A DNA stretch of 64,000 nucleotides from Lachnospiraceae bacterium (GCA_015258095.1 JABZIV010000005.1:1-64000); one strand, 5' to 3'. Shown: positions 8,690-17,005, counted from the stretch's first letter. Program-made: numbers and translations. The notes: generated from the sequence alone by a model not told the origin.

Positions 8690-8761
8690 AAGCAGCGGTA
8701 CAGAGAATGATAGATAAGAAAAAGCAATAGGAAAAAATGATTTTCAAGAAAGGGACAGGAT

Positions 8762-9364
8762 ATGGGACAGATTCATATAGAAAAGACAGAGATTAACGGA
8801 CTGTGTATCATTACACCGACCGTCCACAAAGACAGCCGAGGCTACTTCATGGAGTCTTATAATGAAAGAGATTTTCAAGAAGCGGGGCTGAACTTACGCT
8901 TCGTACAGGACAACCAAAGTATGTCCCAGAAAGGCGTACTGCGCGGTCTCCATTTTCAAAAAGAATATCCGCAGGGAAAATTGGTTCGTGTAATTAGGGG
9001 AAGAGTTTACGACGTAGCTGTCGACCTCCGCAAAAACAGCGCAACCTTCGGTAAACACTTCGGTATCATTCTTACCGAAGAAAATAAAAAAATGTTTTAC
9101 ATCCCGGAAGGCTTTGCACACGGTTTTCTGGTCCTTTCCGACACGGCGGAGTTCGCCTATAAGGTGACCGACTTCTACCACCCCGGTGATGAGGGCGGGC
9201 TTGCCTGGAATGATCCCGAAATCGGCATTGTCTGGCCGGAACTTAGCGGCAGCTATCAAGGAAATGCCGGAAGTGCAGGCTATCACATGGAAGACGGAAG
9301 CCCCTTGATCTTGTCCGAAAAAGATGAACTCTGGCTTCCTCTCAAAGAAAGTTTCACTTTCTAA
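8762..9364 (+). CDS. rfbC: dTDP-4-dehydrorhamnose 3,5-epimerase
   Basis: This 200-residue protein epimerises dTDP-4-keto-6-deoxyglucose at C3 and C5 on the way to dTDP-L-rhamnose. Conserved features are KDSRGYFMESYN, the substrate-binding QDNQSMSQKGVLRGLHFQ with the catalytic histidine, and YIPEGFAHGFLVLSD. Length is typical (180-200). GAAAGGGACAGGAT precedes the ATG. The partner genes rfbA, rfbB and rfbD are not in the window, so it is a detached pathway gene. An rluD-type gene begins 1 nt after its stop and is probably co-transcribed. Confidence 0.95.
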   Translation: MGQIHIEKTEINGLCIITPTVHKDSRGYFMESYNERDFQEAGLNLRFVQDNQSMSQKGVLRGLHFQKEYPQGKLVRVIRGRVYDVAVDLRKNSATFGKHFGIILTEENKKMFYIPEGFAHGFLVLSDTAEFAYKVTDFYHPGDEGGLAWNDPEIGIVWPELSGSYQGNAGSAGYHMEDGSPLILSEKDELWLPLKESFTF

Positions 9365-9365
9365 A

Positions 9366-10415
9366 ATGGCAAGAAATTTACGGATATTGGAATATACCGT
9401 ACCGGAGAGCTTCCACGGGAAAACCGTAGAAGCTTTTTTACGTGAGGAAGGCTATACAAAAAGACTGCTTTCCTCTTTGAAGCGAATGCAATATGAAGAA
9501 AATGGAGTAATTTGTCACGGTATAGAAAAAAATGGCAAATGGGTATTTACCGTCGACCGTCTCTCGATAGGCGATCACTTACGTATCTCTATTCTGGAAA
9601 CGGAAGAAGAGCCTTCTGCTCCGGATTTTCCGCTCCCGCTCGAGATGGTTTACGAAGATCAGGATATTCTCCTGTTAAATAAACCCGCGGGTATTCCGTG
9701 TCATCCCTCTCCCGGGCATTTTGACGGAACTCTTGCCGGTGCTATAGTGTATCACTATGAAAAAGAGGAGAATATCCGCCCCTTCGTCTGTCGCTTGATT
9801 CACCGGCTGGACCTGGACACAAGCGGTATTCTTCTTATCGCAAAAAATCAATTTTCCGCTTCCTTCCTGAATGAAGAAATGCAAAAGGGGCAGATTCGGA
9901 GACGTTACACGGCGTTCTGCATCGGAAACCCTTATCAGCGTGTTTCCCAAATGGCGGAGGAAGGCACTCTTCCTCGCGGCGTTTCCTTCGGAAAAGAGAA
10001 AATCCGAATCCATGCCCCGATAGCCCGCACAGTGCGAGCCGAAATGCGCCGTACTGTCGATTTCGAAATTGGACAAGATGCCATCACAAACATTCTCTCC
10101 ATACAATTCCTTCCGGAAATCAACTGTTCTCTCCTATCATTAGAACTGGAAACGGGAAGAACGCATCAGATTCGTGTGCACCTAGCCTATATCGCTTGCC
10201 CCTTATTGGGTGATCTCTTCTACGGCATAGAGGAGAATGCTGAAGTCCATAGAAACGGGAACGGAGAGACAAGCGTTCCTTCAATCGAAAGGCAGGCGCT
10301 CCACTCCAGTTCTATCCGCTTCATCCACCCGGTCAAAAAGAAAGAGATGCACTTTTCTATTCCCCTTCCGGCGGATATGCAAACGGTGATGGACGTAGGA
10401 GAAAAAGCAAAATAG
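9366..10415 (+). CDS. RluD-type RNA pseudouridine synthase
   Basis: This 349-residue protein has an S4-like N-terminal RNA-binding region and the RluA/RluD catalytic domain with HRLDLDTSGILLIAK, where the aspartate of RLD is the nucleophile. Later motifs include ETGRTHQIRVHLAYI and LLGDLFYG. It converts uridines of large-subunit rRNA or tRNA to pseudouridine; the target site cannot be read from sequence. I place the start at the ATG at 9366, just after rfbC stops. A start at 9324 is open in frame but lies within rfbC. The ribosome site is weak, so coupling to rfbC translation is likely. Confidence 0.9.
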   Translation: MARNLRILEYTVPESFHGKTVEAFLREEGYTKRLLSSLKRMQYEENGVICHGIEKNGKWVFTVDRLSIGDHLRISILETEEEPSAPDFPLPLEMVYEDQDILLLNKPAGIPCHPSPGHFDGTLAGAIVYHYEKEENIRPFVCRLIHRLDLDTSGILLIAKNQFSASFLNEEMQKGQIRRRYTAFCIGNPYQRVSQMAEEGTLPRGVSFGKEKIRIHAPIARTVRAEMRRTVDFEIGQDAITNILSIQFLPEINCSLLSLELETGRTHQIRVHLAYIACPLLGDLFYGIEENAEVHRNGNGETSVPSIERQALHSSSIRFIHPVKKKEMHFSIPLPADMQTVMDVGEKAK

Positions 10416-10423
10416 CTGCCTTT

Positions 10424-11020
10424 CTATCCTCTCCTGCATAAAATCATCTCTTTTTCCGTAAGAAGGGCATCCATATAAACATCCCCTCTTGTCATCGGAA
10501 TCTTCGGAAACAGCAAACGCGAAAAACAGAGGCATAGCTTTCTTCCCTCCGCGTCTTTAAGAAAACGGTCATAGTATCCCGCCCCATGGCCGAGGCGCCC
10601 CCCTCTTCGATCTGCTGCAACGCAGGGAATCAGCATTAAAGAAAACTGTCTACGTTCACTTCCTGCAATTTCCTTCTTCGGCTCTAAAATCCCGAGTGTT
10701 CCTTCTTCCAAATCTTCCCAACTCCGGATGGGAACCGCTTCCATTTGCCGTTCTTTTCCGGGTATGCATCGCGGAACAAACACTTCCTTTCCCATAGAAA
10801 GCGCTGTAGAAATCAGCTCTCTTGTATCCGGTTCTTCTTCCATACTGACATAGGTGAAGACCGTCTCCGAAGAGAGAAAAGAAGGATGCTCGAGCAGGCG
10901 GCTCTCCAATGCCGTATTCCATTCTTTCAACTCCCGTGATGAGAATCCCTTTCGCAATGCAAAGGCTTTCTCTCTCCATTTTTTCTTCTCCGCATCTATA
11001 TTTGAAAAAAACGAAAGCAC
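10424..11020 (-). CDS. 5-formyltetrahydrofolate cyclo-ligase
   Basis: This ~198-residue protein of the YgfA/MTHFS family converts 5-formyl-THF to 5,10-methenyl-THF using ATP. Signature segments are the N-terminal Lys/Arg-rich helix (KWREKAFALRKGF), VFTYVSMEEEPDTRELI, GKEVFVPRCI, and the ATP/metal loop RLGHGAGYYDRFL. I chose the GTG at 11020 because AAGGGGAG lies 4 nt before it. The frame extends to a TTG at 11041 that lacks such a site. It converges with the pseudouridine synthase gene, separated by 8 nt. Confidence 0.92.
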   Translation of the reverse strand: MLSFFSNIDAEKKKWREKAFALRKGFSSRELKEWNTALESRLLEHPSFLSSETVFTYVSMEEEPDTRELISTALSMGKEVFVPRCIPGKERQMEAVPIRSWEDLEEGTLGILEPKKEIAGSERRQFSLMLIPCVAADRRGGRLGHGAGYYDRFLKDAEGRKLCLCFSRLLFPKIPMTRGDVYMDALLTEKEMILCRRG

Positions 11021-11189
11021 GGCTCTCCCCTTTCTGTGCAAGTTAACGATTGTCTTTACGCATTTACTCAGTATAGCAAAAGAAGGGCAAAATCTCTTCC
11101 TTTATCCCATACTCTTCTCGAATGAAATTATTTTTCATTTTGTAATAAAAAACAATTGAAAATAAAAATAATATTTTTTTATATTTCTA

Positions 11190-11218
11190 TTTACAAAAGA
11201 AATTTCTTGTGCTATAGT
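11190..11218 (+). promoter_or_regulatory. Strong sigma-A promoter driving the ~600-nt RNA
   Basis: TTTACA (11190-11195), a 17-nt spacer and TATAGT (11213-11218) with TGC before it (extended -10) form one of the best promoters in the window. An A/T-rich tract lies upstream, like an UP element. Start is predicted near 11225. No gene with a convincing reading frame follows. Confidence 0.75.
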
Positions 11219-11224
11219 GCAGAC

Positions 11225-11824
11225 AGAACAGAAAAAAGCAATGCGAAGAGCTTCTTCTCTGAAGAGAAAGGAGAAGAGCAAAGCAAAGTGCAAGCGGTAA
11301 GCTTGCGAACGATAACAAAGAAAGAGAGGTACAATCCGATGGACCCAGAGCAGTACTTCTTTTTGAAGGAGAATCTTAGTTAAGAGAAAACGAATATTTT
11401 GCGTAGCGTTAGGCTATCGGTTTGTAGAAGACTTTCTTCTTATTTTCCAAAACGAAGAGACCTTCAAAAAGAGAAAAGGAAGATACCCCATCAACCGTTT
11501 GTATTTTAGAAAATCTATGGTGCGAGTCCATTTTAAAATATAAAAAGGCTGAAATAAAAAAGGCGGTATAGACCAATGGCTACATAAAATAATTGAATAT
11601 CGTATGAGTTAAAAATAAAAGTGAAACTCATAGAATAATAGAAAAAGTATACATTACGATGACGGGCAGGTCATAAAAAGGCCTCACGGTCGTAAGAAAT
11701 ACAGTGGAATAGCGAAATCCATAGCGTGTTTCCTAAATTACTTTATGGATTGCTCGAAAAAAGTAGTAAGTGTTAAAAGGATTGTTTATAGGAAGAGGTG
11801 CAGTCATTCGACTGCACCTCTTCT
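11225..11824 (+). ncRNA. Candidate large structured non-coding RNA (~600 nt)
   Basis: A strong promoter and a 14-bp terminator bracket 600 nt without a credible protein gene. Several complementary pairs are visible. GCAAGC/GCTTGC closes a GGTAA loop at 11290-11306. TTCTC/GAGAA closes a TGAA loop near 11252-11267. ATGAGTT/AACTCAT pairs near 11604-11630, and AATCCATA/TATGGATT spans 11717-11750. ACAATCC (11331-11337) is complementary to GGATTGT (11779-11785), which would close most of the molecule. It lacks the conserved cores of RNase P, tmRNA, 6S RNA and group II domain V that I know. Size and layout resemble ornate RNAs such as ROOL, GOLLD or OLE, but the class is not proven. A 14-codon frame (MDPEQYFFLKENLS) at 11340 follows a purine-rich site. 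Confidence 0.6.
11792..11823 (+). terminator. Terminator of the ~600-nt RNA
   Basis: A perfect 14-bp stem (GAAGAGGTGCAGTC / GACTGCACCTCTTC) with an ATTC loop is followed by TTCGCTTCTT. The T-run is interrupted, but the stem is very strong. Confidence 0.8.
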
Positions 11825-11833
11825 TCGCTTCTT

Positions 11834-11873
11834 AACGAGTATCGCTCGCAGAGCGTGCAATCTCGAATTATAG
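11834..11873 (+). repeat. Dispersed palindromic element, copy B
   Basis: AACGAGTATCGC, then a short hairpin (GCTCGCAGAGC), then GTGCAATCTCG. It lies 10 nt after the RNA terminator and 20 nt before the pepT terminator. Confidence 0.65.
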
Positions 11874-11892
11874 GACAAAACGTGTTGGCAAA

Positions 11893-11933
11893 AACCGCTC
11901 TACAGTTTGATACACAAAGGCTGTAGAGCGGTT
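11893..11933 (-). terminator. Terminator of pepT
   Basis: A 13-bp perfect stem (AACCGCTCTACAG and complement) with a 15-nt loop lies about 30 nt past the pepT stop, with TTTTTG following on the minus strand. Confidence 0.88.
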
Positions 11934-11964
11934 CAATCTCTTATCATGTAAAGCAGAACGAAAT

Positions 11965-13197
11965 TTAGCGGGCAACGACTTCTTCCACAATGCGAACAAG
12001 CACATCAATCATTTTATAGAATGCATTGAGATTCAGATACTCATAAATTCCATGAAAATTATCTCCACCGGTTGAAAGATTCGGGCAGGGAAGTCCCTTA
12101 TAGGAGAGACTTGCGCCATCCGTCCCGCCACGTATCGGTGTAACAATAGGCGTAACTCCTTCTTTCTCGAAAGCCTTCTTCGCCGTTTCCACAATATCCA
12201 TGCGGTCCTTCAGCATCTCCGCCATATTATAATAGGAATCTTTGACTACCGCTTCGAACGAAGCGCCTTTTTCCCCATACTTCCGGTTCAGTTTCTCCGC
12301 TATATCCTGAAAAATCTTCTTCTTTTCTTCAAACTTTTCCTTATCGTGGTCACGAATAATATACTCCATCTCCGCATGACTCTCTTCCCCCGACATAGAG
12401 CAGAGGTGGAAGAAACCTTCATACCCTTCCGTATTTGCCGGGATGCAGGGAGGAAGCATGCTGTTGAATTCCATAGCAAGGAGCACGGCATTCAGCATCT
12501 TTCCCTTCGCTGATCCGGGGTGTACATTGACACCATGAATCTTTAGGCGTGCTGAGGCTGCATTGAAGTTCTCATATTCTACGCCTCCCAGCTGTCCGCC
12601 ATCCACTGTATAAGCAAAATCCGCCTTGAATCCCGCTACATCAAAAAGAGACGCGCCGCAGCCTACCTCTTCATCCGGAGTGAAGCCTATCGCAATATCC
12701 CCGTGCAAAATCTCCGGATGCTGCTGCAAATGGGCAATCATGGCCATAATCTCCGCAACCCCCGCCTTGTCATCCGCCCCGAGAAGCGTTCTTCCGTCCG
12801 TAACCATCAAATCATCCCCGACCTGCTCAAGAAGTCTTGGAAAGACCTTCGGAGACAACTGTTCTTCCTCATTTAAACGAATCTCTTTTCCGTCATAGTT
12901 TTTCACAATACGAGGCTGCACATTTTCTCCGCTTGCGGAAGGAGAAGTATCCATGTGGGAAATAAAGCCGATGGCAGGCGTCTTTTCCTTCGCCTCACCG
13001 GAAAGGTTGGATAAAATCCTTCCATATACATAGCAATGCTCATCCAGGCGAACATCCGAAACGCCAAGTTCCTTTAATTCTTTTTCCAGAATTCGTGCAA
13101 GCTTAAACTGCTTTTCACTGGAAGGAATCTTATCCTGATCCGGAACTGACCTTGTGTCCACCTTTAAATAAGAAATTAAACGTTCTACTGCATCCAT
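11965..13197 (-). CDS. pepT: Peptidase T (aminotripeptidase)
   Basis: This 410-residue cytosolic zinc peptidase of the M20B family removes the N-terminal residue from tripeptides. Metal-site motifs are present in order: GFISHMDTSP (zinc His, catalytic Asp), LLGADDKAGVAEIM, FTPDEEVGCGA (catalytic Glu) and YTVDGGQLGGVEYENFNA. The lid domain and IRGGTDGASLSYKGLPCPNLSTGG near the C-terminus are intact. It is the third gene of a likely carboxypeptidase-metA-pepT unit and has its own terminator. Confidence 0.96.
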   Translation of the reverse strand: MDAVERLISYLKVDTRSVPDQDKIPSSEKQFKLARILEKELKELGVSDVRLDEHCYVYGRILSNLSGEAKEKTPAIGFISHMDTSPSASGENVQPRIVKNYDGKEIRLNEEEQLSPKVFPRLLEQVGDDLMVTDGRTLLGADDKAGVAEIMAMIAHLQQHPEILHGDIAIGFTPDEEVGCGASLFDVAGFKADFAYTVDGGQLGGVEYENFNAASARLKIHGVNVHPGSAKGKMLNAVLLAMEFNSMLPPCIPANTEGYEGFFHLCSMSGEESHAEMEYIIRDHDKEKFEEKKKIFQDIAEKLNRKYGEKGASFEAVVKDSYYNMAEMLKDRMDIVETAKKAFEKEGVTPIVTPIRGGTDGASLSYKGLPCPNLSTGGDNFHGIYEYLNLNAFYKMIDVLVRIVEEVVAR

Positions 13198-13240
13198 AAC
13201 TCTGTCCTTTCTATTTTAAACTGCCGATTGTCTCTCTTTT

Positions 13241-14224
13241 TTATCCTTTGCTTACGGTACTGTCCCGTTCGCTACTATGGTCCTCTCTCAGATAACTGTC
13301 CTCCGTGACCGGATGTAATTCCGCTAAATCATACGGTGTCTCCTGGTAGACAAAATTCAACCAGTTGCTATAGATGCAATTCGATCCGGAACGCCAGGAT
13401 AAAATCGGCTCTTTCTCCGGATTGTCCTCCGGATAATAGTGCACCGGAACATCCGGCTTCAGTCCTCTGTCGAGATCCCGCCTATATTCCTTATCCAGGT
13501 CATAACGGTCATACTCGGAGTGTCCCGTCACAAAGATTTGTCTGGAAGAACAGGCTAGAATCAGATAACTTCCACATTCTTCACTGTCCGCAACTACATA
13601 CAACTCTTTATTTCTTCTAAGCGCATCCTCATCTAAGCCGGTGTAACGGGATTGCGGAACATAAAACGCATCATCCATCCCGCGCATCAACATTTTCTTC
13701 CGATGCAATACGCGATGCTTATATACGCCGCTCAGCTTCTTCTTCAATAAAACTTTCTGAATACCGTAATGATAAAAAAGTCCTGCCTGTGCCCCCCAGC
13801 AGATATGGAAGGTAGAAAAGACATGGGTCTTCGTCCAATCCATAATCTCCGTAAGTTCCTTCCAGTATTCCACCTCGGAGAAGTCCATCTTTTCTACCGG
13901 CGCGCCGGTGATGATCATGCCGTCATAATTCTTCTCCTGAATATCCCGAAACTCTACATAAAACGCATTAAGATGCGTCGAACTGGTATGTGTCGCCTGA
14001 TGACTGGAGACTTTCATAAACGTAACTTCCGTCTGGATCGGAAAGTTCGAAAGCACGCGGAGAAGATCCAACTCCGTGTCCTCTTTCAAAGGCATAAGAT
14101 TCAAAATCAAAATCTTGAGCGGACGGATATTCTGGGAAACCGCACGGTTCTCATCCATCACAAAGATATTTTCCGATTCCAGAATATGTTTTGCAGGTAA
14201 ATTATTCTGTACTTTTATCGGCAT
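13241..14224 (-). CDS. metA: Homoserine O-acyltransferase (MetA fold, predicted acetyl-CoA specific)
   Basis: This 327-residue enzyme acylates L-homoserine at the start of methionine synthesis. The catalytic Cys142 lies in HICWGAQAGL, and the later active-site histidine and glutamate regions are present (TGHSEYDRYDL). Position 111 is glutamate (GAPVEKMDF). In characterised MetA proteins Glu111 goes with acetyl-CoA and Gly111 with succinyl-CoA, so this one is predicted to be a homoserine O-acetyltransferase despite its MetA name. It starts 17 nt after the carboxypeptidase gene and is probably co-transcribed with it and pepT. Full length, no defects seen. Confidence 0.95.
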   Translation of the reverse strand: MPIKVQNNLPAKHILESENIFVMDENRAVSQNIRPLKILILNLMPLKEDTELDLLRVLSNFPIQTEVTFMKVSSHQATHTSSTHLNAFYVEFRDIQEKNYDGMIITGAPVEKMDFSEVEYWKELTEIMDWTKTHVFSTFHICWGAQAGLFYHYGIQKVLLKKKLSGVYKHRVLHRKKMLMRGMDDAFYVPQSRYTGLDEDALRRNKELYVVADSEECGSYLILACSSRQIFVTGHSEYDRYDLDKEYRRDLDRGLKPDVPVHYYPEDNPEKEPILSWRSGSNCIYSNWLNFVYQETPYDLAELHPVTEDSYLREDHSSERDSTVSKG

Positions 14225-14241
14225 GCTTCCCTCCTACTCTC

Positions 14242-15411
14242 TTACGCCCCAAAGCGTTTATACAGCGCCGCCTGATCCTTTACGGCCTGCCATGTACTTG
14301 CACTGCCTCCGGTCACAATCAGAAGATTCTTTCCATTCTTCCCTCTTCCGCTGCTGACCACACAGAACTTAGACTGGCTGACATATCCGGTTTTCGCCAT
14401 CTGTACCGTCGCTCCACCCGTATCCTGGGTTTTAATCCGCTGAAGGAATAAGTTCGTGAATTTCAAACCGTTACCGTGTTTATTCGTCGGAGAAGTCTGA
14501 TACTGTTCCTTCATCAGAACTTCTCTTGCAAGAGGATTCTGCATAGCCGTCGCCATAATCTGCCCCATATCCTTTACCGTCATGTGATGCGTCGCATGAT
14601 AGAGTCCGGTTGCATTTTGAAAATGGCACTGCGAAGACAGGCCCATCTCTCTCGCTCTCTGGTTCATCTTCTCGACAAAAGCGCTTTCCGATCCGGCAAC
14701 TTCCTTCGCAAGGGCAAGGACGGCATCCGCTCCCGAAGGCAGGATGACTCCGTAAAACAAGTCCTTCACGGGGACCTCTTCTCCTACCACAAAACCGCAA
14801 TTGCTCGCCCCTCTTTGCTGGATATAATTTACAATATCCTCTGTGATGGTAAGCTTTTTCTCCGGATCGGAAAGATTCTCCACGCACAGAAGCAAAGTCA
14901 TCACCTTCGTCATGGAAGCAGGCGTCATCGTCTCTCCCGCATTCTTTTCACCCAATATACTGCCATTATCCAAATCAAAAACCACTGCATACTTTGCATC
15001 AATCTCTGTGGAAAGGGTCTTTGTCGCTCCGTTCCGGGAGAGCTGTGCAAGGTTTCTAAGAGGAGCGGCGGTTTTTCCGCTCCCGTTCGGAACGGCATTT
15101 GTTCCTGCGTTCGTATTATTTACACTGCTGCTATTCTTTGGATTATTGGAAGAATTGTTATTGTACAGCAGATCCTCAATATATTCGTAGCTTGGATCTT
15201 TTCCCCGGCCGACTCCATATCCGTTTACAGAAACCGGACCGTAGGAACTGATTCCATAGACCCGTTCTTCTCCGAAAGACTGAGCGGAAAAAATAGAAGA
15301 CAAAACAAAGGAAAATAGAACAGCCTTTCGCAGCAATATCGCTCTTTTAGACGAAAACTTACCGTTCCCTCTCTTATGATGCCCATTCTCCGGTCTAAAA
15401 GTACTCTGCAT
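14242..15411 (-). CDS. Secreted D-alanyl-D-alanine carboxypeptidase (S11)
   Basis: This 389-residue protein belongs to the penicillin-binding S11 family that trims the terminal D-Ala of peptidoglycan side chains. It has a basic N-terminus and hydrophobic signal segment (residues ~25-45), an Asn/Ser-rich linker (~85-110), then the catalytic domain with SMTK (S166-K169) and KTG (MAKTGYVSQ). The second motif, normally SxN as in SGNDA, reads SGADA here, an Asn-to-Ala change. GGAGAGGAA precedes the ATG. No C-terminal membrane-anchor helix is obvious. metA follows after 17 nt. Confidence 0.9.
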   Translation of the reverse strand: MQSTFRPENGHHKRGNGKFSSKRAILLRKAVLFSFVLSSIFSAQSFGEERVYGISSYGPVSVNGYGVGRGKDPSYEYIEDLLYNNNSSNNPKNSSSVNNTNAGTNAVPNGSGKTAAPLRNLAQLSRNGATKTLSTEIDAKYAVVFDLDNGSILGEKNAGETMTPASMTKVMTLLLCVENLSDPEKKLTITEDIVNYIQQRGASNCGFVVGEEVPVKDLFYGVILPSGADAVLALAKEVAGSESAFVEKMNQRAREMGLSSQCHFQNATGLYHATHHMTVKDMGQIMATAMQNPLAREVLMKEQYQTSPTNKHGNGLKFTNLFLQRIKTQDTGGATVQMAKTGYVSQSKFCVVSSGRGKNGKNLLIVTGGSASTWQAVKDQAALYKRFGA

Positions 15412-15651
15412 TTCCTCTCCAATCCCTTCTCCGGCTCTCCGCCTCTTCTTTAAAACAGATATAGCTTAATACAAGAAACTATCTTCAAATGATAATCGGC
15501 TGAAAAGAAAAGTACAAGAGCTAAAGCTTACAATATTCTATCTATTTTCCATGCAGAAGAAGGACGCCGGGATTCTCCGCCTATCCGCTTTTTATTCTAT
15601 CGCTTTCCTATATCCAGAATAGGAAGATGGATAGATGCGCTGCTATTCTTC

Positions 15652-16212
15652 CTATTTCACCGTAATCTGTTCTTTAATCTTTGCAAAGGTCTTCTCTCCA
15701 ATCCGTTTCACATTCATAATTTCTTCTATCTCTGAAAATGCGCCATATTCCTCACGGTAAAGAATGATGCTCTTTGCCGTCGACGGTCCGATTCCCTTTA
15801 ATTTCTGTAGTTCCTCTGCGGAAGCCCGATTAATATTGATTTTTCCTTCGCTTTTCTTTTCCTTCGAAACAGCCACCGCCCCCGTTTCTTCTGCTGAATG
15901 CGCATTTTCCCTTGCTTCCGTCACATCTGGCTCCGTTGTACTCGGTTCTGTTTGTTTTTCCCGGCTTTGCTTTTCTTCCCCCGGCTTTTCTGCCCTTTTC
16001 TCTTCTTTCACCTTCTGTGCTTTCTTCTTCGTCGACCGTTCTATCACAGTCTGTTCCGTTTCCGAAGAAGTCCACTCCGCCTTTTCTCCGGCTTTGCCGA
16101 CAAAGATTGTTTTTTTGTCACGCTCTTTTATAGAGAGAAATACGAAGAGGAAAGTACACAGCAAAATAAGAAGTAGCGCCGCTTTCATTTTTCGGGGTTG
16201 AAGAAATGTCAT
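15652..16212 (-). CDS. comEA: ComEA-like helix-hairpin-helix protein
   Basis: This 186-residue membrane-anchored protein has a single N-terminal hydrophobic helix (AALLLILLCTFLFVFLS), a charged Glu/Lys-rich linker (~residues 40-120) and a C-terminal pair of helix-hairpin-helix motifs (ININRASAEELQKLKGIG, NVKRIGEKTFAKIK) typical of the ComEA DNA receptor. The SLBB domain found in many ComEA proteins is missing; the low-complexity linker takes its place. I chose the ATG at 16212 because AAAGGAGG lies 5 nt upstream. The frame runs open further to 16383 but only as hydrophobic filler. comEC lies 12 kb away, so the competence genes are split. Confidence 0.85.
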   Translation of the reverse strand: MTFLQPRKMKAALLLILLCTFLFVFLSIKERDKKTIFVGKAGEKAEWTSSETEQTVIERSTKKKAQKVKEEKRAEKPGEEKQSREKQTEPSTTEPDVTEARENAHSAEETGAVAVSKEKKSEGKININRASAEELQKLKGIGPSTAKSIILYREEYGAFSEIEEIMNVKRIGEKTFAKIKEQITVK

Positions 16213-16308
16213 ATTGCCTCCTTTTACCGGCAAAAGAAAGAAAAGGTGAAGAAGCAGATTCTGATAAATGCAGAAGACCGCAAGGAAACTAAATTGAGCA
16301 GAAAGGAA

Positions 16309-16340
16309 AATAAACAGAGAATAAACAGAGAATAAATAAT
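16309..16340. repeat. 11-nt tandem repeat in a 300-nt gene-free gap
   Basis: AATAAACAGAG occurs twice head to tail (16309-16330), followed by a partial third unit. The rest of 16213-16519 shows no convincing gene or RNA; it is the upstream region of comEA. Confidence 0.5.
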
Positions 16341-16519
16341 GAATAAAAGGAACAGGAACGATGCACGGAAAAAGCCGTTCCAAAACAGAAACTTCTAAAG
16401 ACCTCTGTCTTTAGGAAAGATTCTATCATGGAACAGCCTGTTTTCCTATCCTCCACATTCGGATAAGGTTTTACCGAACCAGCGGCGACATCCAAACCCG
16501 CCATAGATTTATCCTTTGT

Positions 16520-17005
16520 CTATGCCTCTTTCACGAGTTTGCCGCTCATTCGGTCAATCGTCATCACAAGCACATTTACCCTGCTTCCCGCTTTTCGGAT
16601 TTCCTCTTCTATGGATTCCTCTGTCGGATAGAATCGTTCTGCAAGCTTTCTACAAATGGAATATACCTTTTCCCTGTCTTCTACGATTTCCATTCTTCCT
16701 AAGCAAACCACCGAACGAAAGTGCCAGGGCCACTCTCCCTCTTTCTTAAAGCCTTCGTCTATTGTCGTAAAGCAAACTTTCTTGTCCTTTTCCAGCAAAT
16801 CGAGCTTTAATCCCTGTAATGCTCCGTGAAAATAGAGTTTTCCGTCTTCGTCGTTATAGAACTGATTCAAAGGGATCGCATAAGGATATCCGTTCTCTCC
16901 GTGGAGTGCGAGTACGCCTCTTGGCGCTTCTCTTAACACCTTTATGCATTCCTCCTTCGTAATTTCCTGCTTAAATCTCCGCATTTTTCTGAATTCTTCT
17001 TCCAT
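16520..17005 (-). CDS. Pyridoxamine-5'-phosphate-oxidase-like flavin protein (NimA type)
   Basis: This 161-residue protein has the split-barrel fold of the PPOX/NimA group: GVLALHGENGYPYAIPLNQF, KLYFHGALQGLKLDLL and VCFTTIDEG followed by WHFRSVVCLGRMEIV. Family members bind FMN or haem, and some NimA proteins reduce nitroimidazoles; resistance cannot be claimed from sequence. I chose the ATG at 17005, which has GGAAGG 8 nt upstream; an ATG at 17029 is also in frame. Its start lies inside the upstream YjbR/MGMT gene (35-nt overlap), which suggests translational coupling. Confidence 0.85.
   Translation of the reverse strand: MEEEFRKMRRFKQEITKEECIKVLREAPRGVLALHGENGYPYAIPLNQFYNDEDGKLYFHGALQGLKLDLLEKDKKVCFTTIDEGFKKEGEWPWHFRSVVCLGRMEIVEDREKVYSICRKLAERFYPTEESIEEEIRKAGSRVNVLVMTIDRMSGKLVKEA

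Noticed and set aside
11225..11824. RNase P RNA, tmRNA or group II intron as identity of the ~600-nt RNA
   Set aside because: I do not see the conserved GAGGAAAGTCC core of RNase P, a tRNA-like end with tag frame, or an intron domain V.
14476..15318. 280-codon plus-strand frame opposite the S11 carboxypeptidase
   Set aside because: It is the antisense shadow of a gene with clear catalytic motifs, and it is rich in Arg/His/Cys as is typical of such shadows.
16213..16383. 57-residue N-terminal extension of ComEA
   Set aside because: It would be a second hydrophobic stretch without a ribosome site; the ATG at 16212 has AAAGGAGG.
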